64,000 nt of DNA from an uncultured Clostridia bacterium (lineage in GTDB: Bacteria > Bacillota > Clostridia > UBA1381). The position numbers and the translations under genes were made by a program. Below the pieces are notes generated by a model. The model made no database searches. It was given only the letters and a program-made list of their open reading frames with translations, and was not told where the DNA came from. The stretch covers positions 55,298 through 119,297 of the forward strand of contig CALXWJ010000077.1 of the NCBI GenBank assembly GCA_944392335.1, read 5' to 3'. Positions 55,896 to 64,000 of this stretch are shown piece after piece (the first letter of the stretch is position 1; each line of letters opens with the position of its first letter).

Positions 55896-56255
55896 TTATT
55901 TGACCAGATCCCGTCTCAGACTTACCGCCTCTCTCAGGTATACGTGCTTGATATCCTTTAATGATTTATCGGTGTTTGTATTTATAAGTATTCTGACGCA
56001 TTTGGCAAGCGCCCCGTCAACAGGGATTTCGCACATGCACATCAGCGGCACATCATCGTACCCTATTTGCCTTGCCGCAGCAGCAGGAAAACACGCGTTC
56101 AGATCAGGGGTCAGCGTAAAAATCATACTCACAAGGTCATCATGTATTAGCCCGTTATCTTCTATCATCTTTTTGAGCAGGATTTTTGTCGCTTCAAAAA
56201 TTTCATTTTTGTCATTATTTTCTACCGTAATTGCTCCTCTTATCGCTCTAACCAT
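55896..56255 (-). CDS. aroH: Chorismate mutase, AroH class
   Basis: ATG 56255 is 8 bases after AGGA; ATG 56264 is too close. This small trimeric-type mutase of 119 residues has 'VRAIRGAITVENND', 'FTLTPDLNACFPAAAAR' and 'HVYLREAVSLRRDL', which carry the family's substrate arginines. It converts chorismate to prephenate for Phe/Tyr synthesis. It is 16 bp after dtd. Confidence 0.9.
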   Translation of the reverse strand: MVRAIRGAITVENNDKNEIFEATKILLKKMIEDNGLIHDDLVSMIFTLTPDLNACFPAAAARQIGYDDVPLMCMCEIPVDGALAKCVRILINTNTDKSLKDIKHVYLREAVSLRRDLVK

Positions 56256-56271
56256 TTCATACATCCTTTCA

Positions 56272-56721
56272 TTAAAAGAGTTTTTTGCTGTCCAGCATTA
56301 ATGTTACAGGCCCGTCGTTTATAAGGCTCACCTTCATATCGGCGGCAAATTTACCGGTTTGGGTATAAATGCCGCTTTTTTCAAAGTAATTGCACATTTT
56401 TTCATATAACTCCTTAGCATTTTCGGGGTTCCCCGCACTGTCAAAGCTCGGCCGCCTGCCCTTTCGGCAGTCACCGTAAAGAGTAAATTGGGAAATGACC
56501 AAAAGCTGGCCTTCAACATCCCTCAATGATAAATTCATCTTTTCACTTTCATCCTCAAAAACTCTCAGCGCCATGATCTTATCCGCAATATATTTCATGT
56601 CGTTATCATCGTCCTCTTTACCCACGCCCAAAAGGACAACAAACCCTTTGCCGATTTTTCCTATAACTTCGTTATCGATACTTACCGATGCATTTATAAC
56701 ACGCTGCACGACTGCTCTCAT
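56272..56721 (-). CDS. dtd: D-aminoacyl-tRNA deacylase
   Basis: The 149 residues carry both signature motifs, 'SQFTLYGDC' and 'NDGPVTLML' (cross-subunit GPVT). It removes D-amino acids from mischarged tRNA. A D-Ser pool made by a VanT racemase could add to its load, but its location in a housekeeping operon argues against a special link. Confidence 0.93.
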   Translation of the reverse strand: MRAVVQRVINASVSIDNEVIGKIGKGFVVLLGVGKEDDDNDMKYIADKIMALRVFEDESEKMNLSLRDVEGQLLVISQFTLYGDCRKGRRPSFDSAGNPENAKELYEKMCNYFEKSGIYTQTGKFAADMKVSLINDGPVTLMLDSKKLF

Positions 56722-56763
56722 ATCTCAATACCTCGTTCCTTTTACCTTGCAATACTGCATAAA

Positions 56764-58671
56764 TCATTCTGTTTGTTCTGTCTGAAGTACTTCCCACAGC
56801 TGATATTTTTCATCAAGCTCGTTAGTGAGTTTTCCGATTTTGTCGGATAATTCCATTGCTTTTTCATAATCGGACGAAATATTCGGATCTTCAAGTTCTT
56901 TTGTAAAAATTTTTATTTCTTCTTCTATTCTTGCAATATCGTCTTCACATCTTGAAATTTTTGTTTTCAGTTTTCTCTTTTCCGATTCGATCCTTTTTCT
57001 TGTATGATAATCAAGCGCCGCTGCCGACTGCTTCTTCTCCGGCTGCGAAACGGTATTTTCATTTGCCTTTTGCTTTTCACAATAATATGAGTATCCGCCG
57101 TTAAAGCATTTTGCACCGTTTTGATCTATCAGGTATATTTTATCCGCAAGCTTATTTATAAAATATCTGTCATGAGACACGATGAGCATTGTGCCGTCAT
57201 ATTCCGCAAGCGCTTTTTCCAGCGCTTCCTTTGATTCAATATCCATATGATTTGTCGGCTCGTCCATTATCAGAAAATTGACGCTTTTTAAGATCAATTT
57301 ACATAATTCGACTCTCGCGCGTTCTCCTCCTGACAATTTATTGGTCAGCTTAAAAACATCCTCGCCTCTGAAAAGAAAAGCAGCCAATGCGTTTCTTATT
57401 TGTGTCTGTGTCATTTTGGGATACTCGTCCCATATTTCATCGATAACCGTTTTATCCATGTGCAGATTCTCACCCAGCTGATCGTAATATCCGACGTAGG
57501 TATTTGCACCAATTTTAAAACTTCCTCCGTCAGCTTCAAGACTTCCCGTAAAAATTTTAAGAAGGGTCGTTTTTCCGCTGCCGTTGGGTCCCAGCAAAAA
57601 TACCTTTTCACCCTTTTTTATAAACATATCAACATCGGAAAAAAGTATTTTACCGTCAAAGCTCTTTGAAAGACCCTCTGCCACAAGAACATCTTCCCCG
57701 CCTCCGGGCAGAGCTTTAAAAGTGAACACCGTTTTGCTAAGGGTTTCTTCCGGCTTTTTGAGATTTTCTTTCAGTTTGTCAATTACCTTTAATTTGCTTT
57801 CCGCCGTTTTTATATTCTTTTCCCTGTTCCACCGTCTTTGCTGTTCCACAATCCCTTCAAGACGTTCGATCTCTTTTACGGTATTGTCGTATTCTCTTTG
57901 CTGTGTGAGTTTTTCTATTTCTCTTTGCTTTATATAAAAGCTGTAATTCCCGTTTTGTGAATATAATTTCCCCGAATCCATTTCAAAGGTTCTGTTTGTT
58001 ACCCTGTCAAGAAAAAATCTGTCATGGGAAATTACCAATATCGCACCCTTATAGCTTATCAAAAAATCCTCAAGCCATTCCACAGCCTTGATATCAAGAT
58101 GGTTTGTAGGCTCGTCCAGCAATAATAGGTTAGATTCCGACAACAGTATTTTCGCAAGTGATACTCTTGTTTTCTGTCCTCCCGACAGCGCAGAAACAGG
58201 CAGATCAAATTCTTCGCGGCCCAATCCAAGACCTAAAAGAGCGGCTTCCGCACGGCTTTTATAGTAAAAGCCTCCCATTCGTTCATATTTTTCATTTAAG
58301 AGGGACTGGCGATTCACAAGCACATTTATATCACCGTTTCCGATCTCAATATCCCCTCTTATCTCATCAAGCTCTTTTTCGGTCTTTATTATATCATCAA
58401 AAACAGTCAGGATCTCGTTATATACGGTTTCTTTCGACTCATTGCATGCATATTGATCAAGATAACCCATTTTTAAGTCTTTACTTTTAAAAATATCTCC
58501 GCTGTCATAAGACTGTTCTGATGTGAGAATTTTGAAAAGAGTTGATTTTCCGGCGCCGTTTATACCGATAAAACCTATTTTATCTCCGGAATCAATATTA
58601 AATGTAACATTGTCAAAAAGCACTTCATCGCCAAAGCTCTTTTTTAAATCCTTTGCACTTAACAAAATCAA
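56764..58671 (-). CDS. ABC-F family ATPase
   Basis: TTG 58671 is the likely start, with AAGG 5 and GGAGG 12 bases upstream; the ATG at 58701 has no ribosome site. Two ATPase domains: Walker A 'GINGAGKST' and 'GPNGSGKTT', signatures 'LSGGQKTRVSLAK' and 'LSGGERARVELCK', Walker B 'LLLLDEPTNH' and 'FLIMDEPTNH'. A charged interdomain linker and a C-terminal coiled coil (about 545-635) complete it. ABC-F proteins act on the ribosome, in translation stress or antibiotic protection; no membrane part is present. First gene of the abcF-dtd-aroH-cmk-plsC-ispH/rpsA run. Confidence 0.9.
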   Translation of the reverse strand: MILLSAKDLKKSFGDEVLFDNVTFNIDSGDKIGFIGINGAGKSTLFKILTSEQSYDSGDIFKSKDLKMGYLDQYACNESKETVYNEILTVFDDIIKTEKELDEIRGDIEIGNGDINVLVNRQSLLNEKYERMGGFYYKSRAEAALLGLGLGREEFDLPVSALSGGQKTRVSLAKILLSESNLLLLDEPTNHLDIKAVEWLEDFLISYKGAILVISHDRFFLDRVTNRTFEMDSGKLYSQNGNYSFYIKQREIEKLTQQREYDNTVKEIERLEGIVEQQRRWNREKNIKTAESKLKVIDKLKENLKKPEETLSKTVFTFKALPGGGEDVLVAEGLSKSFDGKILFSDVDMFIKKGEKVFLLGPNGSGKTTLLKIFTGSLEADGGSFKIGANTYVGYYDQLGENLHMDKTVIDEIWDEYPKMTQTQIRNALAAFLFRGEDVFKLTNKLSGGERARVELCKLILKSVNFLIMDEPTNHMDIESKEALEKALAEYDGTMLIVSHDRYFINKLADKIYLIDQNGAKCFNGGYSYYCEKQKANENTVSQPEKKQSAAALDYHTRKRIESEKRKLKTKISRCEDDIARIEEEIKIFTKELEDPNISSDYEKAMELSDKIGKLTNELDEKYQLWEVLQTEQTE

Positions 58672-58750
58672 CTTTACCTTAATCCTCCATTCTGCCTGCA
58701 TATATCCGTATCACAGATCACGGTTTAAAAATATAAAAGCACGATAATTT

Positions 58751-59956
58751 TTAATTTACCTTTGTTTCTATCATCGGATTCAAAAAGTCATTTACTATGC
58801 TTTTTCCGTAATCCGGATTAGGCGCCCATTTGCCGCCGAGTTCTTCAACAGTTTTAACCGTACCTGCCCAGGCAAGTGTTTTTACGGAATTATATCTTCC
58901 GTGCGGTGTTCCTATCGGATCCAGTCCTACATATGCGCACATATGATTAAAATGGCCTCTTACACCGTCCTCCGGAGTTGCAAAATCCTCATGGTCTTCA
59001 GGTTCATCTCCTGTCGCGCCATATTTTTTTATGCCTGCCCAGTTATTTTGTTCAGGCTTTACCTGTCCTGTATATTTACCGAAATTTGTCTCCTTTGCCG
59101 CCTGTGCATATAACACATCGGCACGCAATCCGGTCAATTCTCCGTATTTCCAATACAGATCGGCAATATCGATATATATTTGCGCCGCTCCCCTGTTTTT
59201 TGCCCATTGCTTTGCCTGCTCCAGGGTTGCGACCGACTCACCGACAAGAGGAGTGGAAGCTGTGTTTGTTTCATTTACTGCAGGTCTGTTTACACCGGTC
59301 TCATTTTTAGACGAATTCAAGGATTCCAAATAATAATTTGTCAATGCCTCGTTTTCCTGGGCATATATCAATTTGTAGATCAGCGAGCAAGCTTCTGCCC
59401 TTGTCAAATTATCCTTTGGATGTAAGTATCCCTGCGAACCGGTTATGCAATTCTTTTCAAATCCTACCGCAATGTAATTAATATATTTTTCATCAATTTG
59501 TTCCCAGTCCTTAAAAGCGGACTTCATGGCATCCATGTGTAAAGGAATTATACTTCCCAGCGAGGACATTTTTACAGCCATTGCCAAAAATTCTTCCCTT
59601 GATACAAATTCCGTGGGATTGAAATATTTTGTCTGTTCAATAACATATTCCTGATATTTGCATATATAAGGGTATGACCAGCGGTCACGGGAAATATCCT
59701 CATACTCCGTATCCGCAAGATTTGTCATATCTATCGATAATCCTTTTATTATGATTTTTACCATTTGTTCACGCGTCAGATATTCATCAGGCATCAAATT
59801 CCCGTTTTCATCTCCGGTAATGATCCCTCTCTGATTACAGAATACCATATATGTATCATACCAGTTATTTGCTTTTGCCGACAATGTACTCATTCCCAAA
59901 ACAAGCGTCATTACCAAACCCAAACTTAAAATCATTTTTTTTAAATTACCGTTCAT
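58751..59956 (-). CDS. SLH-domain glucosaminidase-like surface protein
   Basis: ATG 59956 follows GGAG at 6 bases. A signal peptide (ends near SAKAN) leads to SLH repeats (about 30-215: 'GIITGDENGNLMPDEYLTRE', 'LHPKDNLTRAEA'). A C-terminal glucosaminidase-like domain (about 255-400) has 'ADVLYAQAAKETNFGKYTG', whose Glu is the expected catalytic acid, and 'NNWAGIKKYGA'. It probably cuts cell-wall glycan or helps remodel the wall while anchored to it. It has its own promoter. Confidence 0.88.
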   Translation of the reverse strand: MNGNLKKMILSLGLVMTLVLGMSTLSAKANNWYDTYMVFCNQRGIITGDENGNLMPDEYLTREQMVKIIIKGLSIDMTNLADTEYEDISRDRWSYPYICKYQEYVIEQTKYFNPTEFVSREEFLAMAVKMSSLGSIIPLHMDAMKSAFKDWEQIDEKYINYIAVGFEKNCITGSQGYLHPKDNLTRAEACSLIYKLIYAQENEALTNYYLESLNSSKNETGVNRPAVNETNTASTPLVGESVATLEQAKQWAKNRGAAQIYIDIADLYWKYGELTGLRADVLYAQAAKETNFGKYTGQVKPEQNNWAGIKKYGATGDEPEDHEDFATPEDGVRGHFNHMCAYVGLDPIGTPHGRYNSVKTLAWAGTVKTVEELGGKWAPNPDYGKSIVNDFLNPMIETKVN

Positions 59957-60148
59957 AACAATCTCCGTTCCGCCGTTTTGACCAAACGGCACATTCAACA
60001 TGAAAATTAATAATGGATCTTTTTGTTACGGTATATCCTTTGCCGCAACAAATTATGAAACAATATTATATTTTCAAATTATATTTTTCATTGGTTTATT
60101 TCAAATATTTATTTTTAAATTTTATACATAATAAAAAATTCAGATATT

Positions 60149-60177
60149 ATTTTATCATAAATTCCCTATTGTTGCAA
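60149..60177 (-). promoter_or_regulatory. Probable promoter of the SLH-glucosaminidase gene
   Basis: On the minus strand TTGCAA (60172-60177), 17 bp and TAAAAT (60149-60154). This gives a leader of about 190 AT-rich nt. Confidence 0.45.
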
Positions 60178-60244
60178 CATTTGTATCAAAGTTGTAACAA
60201 AAAAGTATTATTGTATAAATGCATAATTGCACGCCGGTATACTT

Positions 60245-60964
60245 TTATTTTGACAGATAATTTATTTCATGGCTTGTTAAATATCTCCATCTGCCCTGCG
60301 GAAGGTTTCCGAGCTCAACATTTCCGATGCTTATTCTTTTAAGTCTTGAAACTTTGCAGCCAACCGCCTCAAACATTTTTCTTACCTGTCTGTTTTTTCC
60401 TTCATGAATTGTTATTTTTATTGTTGTAATACCTTTTTCGCAAGACAGCATTTCAACCTCTGCGGGTGATGTTTTATAATCTTCTATAACCACACCCCTC
60501 CTGAGAGCATTAAGACCTTTTATCGTTATGCCTCCTCTGATATCAGCAATATAAGTTTTGTTCATATGAAATTTCGGGTGTGTCACCTTATAGGTAAAAT
60601 CCCCGTCATTTGTCAAAAGAAGAAGCCCCTCGGTATCATAATCCAGTCTTCCCACCGGGAAAACCCTCGCTTTTATTTCTTTCTCCACCAGATCCATAAC
60701 CGTAGGCCTGTCAAACTGATCGTTTACCGTTGTGACGAATCCGGCAGGTTTATTCAGCATTATATAATATTTTTTTAATTCAGGCTTTATTTCTTTTCCG
60801 TCCAAATAAACTTTATCCGCACCTATTTCAACCTTTATACCCATTTCACGCACAGTCTCTGCGTTGATCTTCACTCTGCCGTCCTTTATCATTTCTTCGG
60901 CAGCCCTTCTTGAAGCCGCCCCGCTCATGGCAATATATTTTTGTAATCTGACAATTTCTCCCAT
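60245..60964 (-). CDS. rluB: Pseudouridine synthase RluB/RsuA family
   Basis: This protein of 239 residues has an N-terminal S4 RNA-binding domain ('RLQKYIAMSGAASRRAAEE') and a catalytic domain with Asp in 'GRLDYDTEGLLLLTNDG' and 'KNRQVRKMFEAVG'. It modifies 23S (or 16S) rRNA. GGAGAAAAAACA precedes the ATG. It follows dacF by 58 bp. Confidence 0.92.
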   Translation of the reverse strand: MGEIVRLQKYIAMSGAASRRAAEEMIKDGRVKINAETVREMGIKVEIGADKVYLDGKEIKPELKKYYIMLNKPAGFVTTVNDQFDRPTVMDLVEKEIKARVFPVGRLDYDTEGLLLLTNDGDFTYKVTHPKFHMNKTYIADIRGGITIKGLNALRRGVVIEDYKTSPAEVEMLSCEKGITTIKITIHEGKNRQVRKMFEAVGCKVSRLKRISIGNVELGNLPQGRWRYLTSHEINYLSK

Positions 60965-61022
60965 TGTTTTTTCTCCGAATCTATCCTTATTTTAGTAATT
61001 CAAATATTATTATACTATATTT

Positions 61023-62168
61023 TTACAATTTTAGCAATATCATTTTTATTATTTTACAAATGCTTTCAAAGAAATTATCGTCATCCGGGCTTGTTTCGAT
61101 AATAACGTCACGGTCGCAAAGCAGATCACACTGTCCCATAAATTCACCGTTTAAATAAAATTCGGCATAACCGATTTTTTCATTCATCCGGATATTATAT
61201 GTCGGCGCTTTTATGGCGTGTAACGTAACATCAATATTTTGCTTTTCATTTTTTGCTACGCCTGCCGTAATATCCCTGTCACATATTGCATTAAAGCTGT
61301 AGTTATTATTTTCATAGCTTTTTAAAATATCCCCTTTTTTTGCCAATGCCATACATTCTGTTTGTTCAAACCCGTAATCGAGCATCGCCGCGTGATCCTT
61401 CCAGTCATCCGGCGCTCCGAGAGTTACTGCTATCAATCTTACCCCATTGCGTTCGGCAGCGGATACAAGACATCTGCCGGTGCTTTTTGTATAGCCTGTT
61501 TTTACACCGATACAGCCGTCATAATTCCATAGCAATTTATTGTGGTTTTTAAGATATGTAATACCCGAGCTTGTTTCGATCTGCGCGGTTTTTGTTGAAA
61601 CGATTTCACAGAACTGCGGGTTTTTCATTGCATATGCCGCGATTTTTGCCATATCGTATGCAGTTGAATAATGACCGTCCGCATCAAGTCCGTTTGCATT
61701 TTTAAATGAGGTATTTACCGCGCCTATTTCATGAGCTTTCTGAGTCATCAATTCGGCAAATGCTTCAACGCTGCCACAAATATGTTCCGCAATGGCGCAT
61801 GCCGCATCATTTCCCGAATTCAACATCATTCCGTACATAAGGTCTCTTATCGATATTTCCTCCCCGCTTCGAAGATATATAGAAGACCCTTCCTGTATTG
61901 CCGCATTTTCGGATACCACCGTTCTCTCATCCATTATATTTTTTTCAAGAGCTACAAGCGCCGTCATTATTTTTGTCGTACTCGCCATTGGATGCCTCAT
62001 ATCCGCGTTTTTTGAATATATTATTTCCCCGCTGTCGGCAGAAATAACGCAGGCACATTCTGCCGAAGTATCAAGAGCATAAATATTTTTCGCAGGAATT
62101 GCAAAAAGAAATACCGTCAAATAAATAATGATTTTTAAAATGCTTGATCTTAAATAATATTTTTTCAT
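61023..62168 (-). CDS. dacF: D-alanyl-D-alanine carboxypeptidase, DacF type
   Basis: This serine-type penicillin-binding protein of 381 residues has a signal peptide (to about residue 31), S63-x-x-K66 in 'MASTTK', S117-x-N119 in 'LNSGND' and K222-T-G in 'GVKTGYT', then a C-terminal beta domain and a hydrophobic tail ('ICKIIKMILLKL'). It trims D-Ala from peptidoglycan pentapeptides. AAAGGAGT precedes the ATG. Confidence 0.93.
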   Translation of the reverse strand: MKKYYLRSSILKIIIYLTVFLFAIPAKNIYALDTSAECACVISADSGEIIYSKNADMRHPMASTTKIMTALVALEKNIMDERTVVSENAAIQEGSSIYLRSGEEISIRDLMYGMMLNSGNDAACAIAEHICGSVEAFAELMTQKAHEIGAVNTSFKNANGLDADGHYSTAYDMAKIAAYAMKNPQFCEIVSTKTAQIETSSGITYLKNHNKLLWNYDGCIGVKTGYTKSTGRCLVSAAERNGVRLIAVTLGAPDDWKDHAAMLDYGFEQTECMALAKKGDILKSYENNNYSFNAICDRDITAGVAKNEKQNIDVTLHAIKAPTYNIRMNEKIGYAEFYLNGEFMGQCDLLCDRDVIIETSPDDDNFFESICKIIKMILLKL

Positions 62169-62251
62169 GTTGACTCCTTTAAAAATATAGTTTATGTTAT
62201 TAAATTTATGATGGTTTTGTTTTATTAATTCTGAAAATTAACAATCAAGTA

Positions 62252-62280
62252 TTGAAATTAAAATTTGTTTGTGTTATTAT
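62252..62280 (+). promoter_or_regulatory. Promoter of the AraC gene at 62.3 kb
   Basis: TTGAAA (62252-62257), 17 bp and TATTAT (62275-62280). A short TCAA-GTA-TTGA repeat overlaps the -35, recalling but not matching the operators at 10.87 and 36.7 kb. Confidence 0.5.
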
Positions 62281-62341
62281 TTTTATATACATTAAATTTT
62301 ATGTTTATGCCCGTATTTAATAAGGCGGAACGGAGTTTTGT

Positions 62342-63142
62342 ATGACAAAAAACATAAAAATATACTATAATGAGGATTTTTTTTCAAGATATGGAGTTTC
62401 AATATCTATCAATCAATTTAATCAGTATAATGACCACAGCCATAACTTTTATGAATTTGAATATGTGATTGAAGGATGCGCGGAATGTTTTATTGATAAC
62501 AAGCAATATACAGCAGAACCTAATGATCTGATCTTTGTTTCTCCAATGAATATACATTCGTATAAAAAAATAAATGGTTATGTTAATACAATCACCATAC
62601 ATTTTACCGACGAGATACTGAAAAATACATTTAAACTGTCAGAACTCAGCGGCTGCATAATTAAAAATGTCCCGCAGTTTAAAGATATTTTTTATGATGC
62701 GCTTTCGGAATATAATATATTTGATGACTATTCCTTTTACGGGATTTCTAATATTCTTGAAAGGATAATAATACAATTTTTGAGAATACACAGCAAAAAA
62801 AATGAAAATAAACTGCATAACATACATCTTGCCGAAGGATATGTTTCCACACATTTCAGAGAAAACATTACCCTTGAAAGCATAAGCAAAAAATTCGGAT
62901 ATTCTCAGTCATATTTTTGCAAGCTTTTCAAAAAAACAGTTGGAACGGGATTTAACACTTATCTTAACAACTGCAGATTAAACTATGCTTATTCCCTTCT
63001 TACCCTATCGCAAATGAATATTACCGACATATGCTACACCTGCGGATTTAACAGTTTAAGAAATTTTACCCGCGCGTTTCGTCAAAAATACGGGACTACC
63101 CCTTCATCAATGAGAAAAAAACAAAATTTGTCCTGCAATTAA
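62342..63142 (+). CDS. AraC-family regulator with cupin domain
   Basis: This protein of 266 residues has an N-terminal cupin (about 10-110, 'YNDHSHNFYEFEYVIEGCA') and a C-terminal double HTH (about 160-262, 'ITLESISKKFGYSQSYFCKLF' in part and 'NITDICYTCGFNSLRNFTRAF'). It lies directly before a GH2 beta-mannosidase-type gene and is probably its sugar-responsive regulator. A hairpin terminator overlaps its stop. Confidence 0.9.
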   Translation: MTKNIKIYYNEDFFSRYGVSISINQFNQYNDHSHNFYEFEYVIEGCAECFIDNKQYTAEPNDLIFVSPMNIHSYKKINGYVNTITIHFTDEILKNTFKLSELSGCIIKNVPQFKDIFYDALSEYNIFDDYSFYGISNILERIIIQFLRIHSKKNENKLHNIHLAEGYVSTHFRENITLESISKKFGYSQSYFCKLFKKTVGTGFNTYLNNCRLNYAYSLLTLSQMNITDICYTCGFNSLRNFTRAFRQKYGTTPSSMRKKQNLSCN

Positions 63143-63169
63143 CATTAATTGTCGGGCTTTTTTATTTTT
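63130..63169 (+). terminator. Terminator overlapping the AraC stop codon
   Basis: A 13-bp mostly paired stem (63130-63142 with 63145-63157) is followed by TTTTTTATTTTT. Confidence 0.8.
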
Positions 63170-63288
63170 GATAATATATAATGCAGTATGTAGATCATAT
63201 CTTCCCAATTAAAGCAAGCGGTTTTTGCATTGTTATTCTTTAGGGCAAAAATTTCTTGCCAAATATATTAAAATTTTAACAATATATT

Positions 63289-63312
63289 CAACACATACAA
63301 AAATATGTGTTG
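63289..63312 (+). promoter_or_regulatory. 9-bp inverted repeat before the GH2 gene
   Basis: CAACACATA and TATGTGTTG with a 6-base spacer, 22 bases before the ATG at 63335. It may be an operator for the AraC protein or a leader hairpin near the AGGAG ribosome site. Confidence 0.45.
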
Positions 63313-63334
63313 TATCAGACAGGAGTGATATCTT

Positions 63335-63859
63335 ATGTATATTAAAAACTGGAAAATGGACTTTATGCAGCATAAAAATCTTGAATGTACTGCTCCTTGT
63401 TCCATGTACAGTGTTCTTTACGAACATAAAATTATTGATGATCCGTTTTACGGATTAAACGAAAGGAATTACGCGCGTCTTTCGGACAATGACTGTATCT
63501 TTCACGCGGAATTTGAATTGAAAGACGATATTTTGTCAAAGGAATTTACCGATCTTGTATTTTACGGTCTTGACACTATCTGTGACATTTATTTTAACGA
63601 CAGGTTGATATCAAGCGTTAAAAATATGCACAGAAGATACATATACGATGTTTCCAAACTTGTCAAAAAAGGGGTCAATACAATAAATCTTTATTTCAAG
63701 TCCCCTACAAAGTATTTTAAAAAGATGAATGCAAGACATTACACTTTTACAGATGTAAATTGTCTTCCCGGCGCCGCGCATTTAAGGAAAGCATATTGTA
63801 TGTCGGGCTGGGACTGGGGGGGTCACTTAGATAAAGATACCACATCAATCCCACGCTGA
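63335..63859 (+). pseudogene. GH2 beta-mannosidase-type gene, truncated by insertion
   Basis: About 160 residues are the N-terminal jelly-roll and second-domain start of a GH2 beta-mannosidase: 'APCSMYSVLYEHKIIDDPFYG', shown in part, 'GLDTICDIYFNDRLI', and 'HLRKAYCMSGWDWG'. In the family GWDWG is followed by about 600 more residues including the catalytic glutamates. Here homology stops at about 63818 and unrelated sequence brings a stop at 63857-63859. AGGAGTGATATCTT precedes the ATG. The gene is therefore cut by foreign DNA, with the rest possibly beyond the window. Confidence 0.75.
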
Positions 63860-64000
63860 CTTTTGCTCAACCGATACAGCCGGAGGGCTGGATAACAAGA
63901 AAAGGCGGTATGCGCCCCGTGGAGGGGTAGCGTACCGCCTTTTCTTGTGGGGGGTTCCAAAGGGGGCAACGCCCCCCATTTGGCACACGACTTTGCGGAG
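63820..64000. mobile_element. Edge of an inserted GC-rich element
   Basis: From about 63820 the sequence no longer matches GH2 and becomes GC-rich. It has a 15-bp perfect stem (63896-63910 with 63933-63947) around a 22-base loop, and a second hairpin (63957-63983) of GGGGGC/GCCCCC type flanked by CCAAA/TTTGG. The window ends in CACACGACTTTGCGGAG, which could be one arm of a third inverted repeat. No coding region is seen. The mobile-element reading rests on the broken gene and the composition shift. Confidence 0.5.

Noticed and set aside
56272..56721. dtd as a special partner of D-Ser production by VanT
   Set aside because: It lies in a housekeeping operon and is nearly universal, so no specific link is supported.
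1..64000. CRISPR arrays, rRNA and tRNA genes
   Set aside because: No regularly spaced repeats, rRNA-like sequence or convincing cloverleaf was seen on reading; a tRNA scan was not possible.

Overview
This is a low-GC, Gram-positive (Clostridia-type Firmicutes) chromosome segment. The basis is strong Shine-Dalgarno sites, SLH-domain surface proteins, an IspH-ribosomal protein S1 fusion, a DacF-type carboxypeptidase, a VanG-type operon and TTGAAA-N17-TATAAT/TATTAT promoters. SLH domains combined with several right-handed beta-helix carbohydrate-active proteins suggest a plant-polysaccharide-using gut Clostridium. The genus is not determined from the sequence.

Layout. (1) 1-10.8 kb, minus strand: three tandem secreted proteins. 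They are a beta-helix protein with a stalk-type domain, a 1687-residue LamG/beta-helix protein, and an SLH-anchored protein running off the left edge. The last two share a duplicated module. (2) 11.0-33.7 kb, minus strand: a Wzx/Wzy-type surface polysaccharide operon of 17 genes, with a promoter near 33.67 kb and a terminator at 10.95 kb. It encodes an initiating transferase, four glycosyltransferases, an EpsG-like polymerase, a flippase and three sugar-nucleotide routes: CapEFG to UDP-FucNAc, RmlAB/VioA/VioB-like to a dTDP-4-acetamido sugar, and TviB/TviC-like to a UDP-HexNAc uronate. An unusual set is interspersed: HpcH/HpaI aldolase, 2-hydroxyacid dehydrogenase, CapK-like ligase and acyltransferase. 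(3) 34.2-44.1 kb: sugar catabolism. It has an ADP-ribosylglycohydrolase-family protein, two divergent AraC regulators, a cytoplasmic beta-helix protein, and a lyxose isomerase/aldolase/FGGY kinase operon facing a PocR-AraC regulator. (4) 44.2-45.5 kb: a GNAT acetyltransferase, an HD protein and a gene relic. (5) 45.6-52.2 kb: a vanRS-vanG-vanXY-vanT operon followed by an IS256-family relic. (6) 52.3-62.2 kb, minus strand: housekeeping genes (abcF-dtd-aroH-cmk-plsC-ispH/rpsA, an SLH-glucosaminidase, rluB and dacF). (7) 62.3-64.0 kb: an AraC regulator and a GH2 beta-mannosidase gene cut at about 63.82 kb by a GC-rich, hairpin-rich sequence that looks like the end of a mobile element.

Working together: the beta-helix proteins and sugar enzymes look like a polysaccharide-use programme. 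The promoters of the secreted beta-helix gene and of one AraC gene carry the same 16-bp inverted repeat over the -35 box. A degenerate version sits at exactly the same distance upstream of the cytoplasmic beta-helix gene, which suggests a small regulon. The surface-polysaccharide operon and the van operon both act on the cell envelope.
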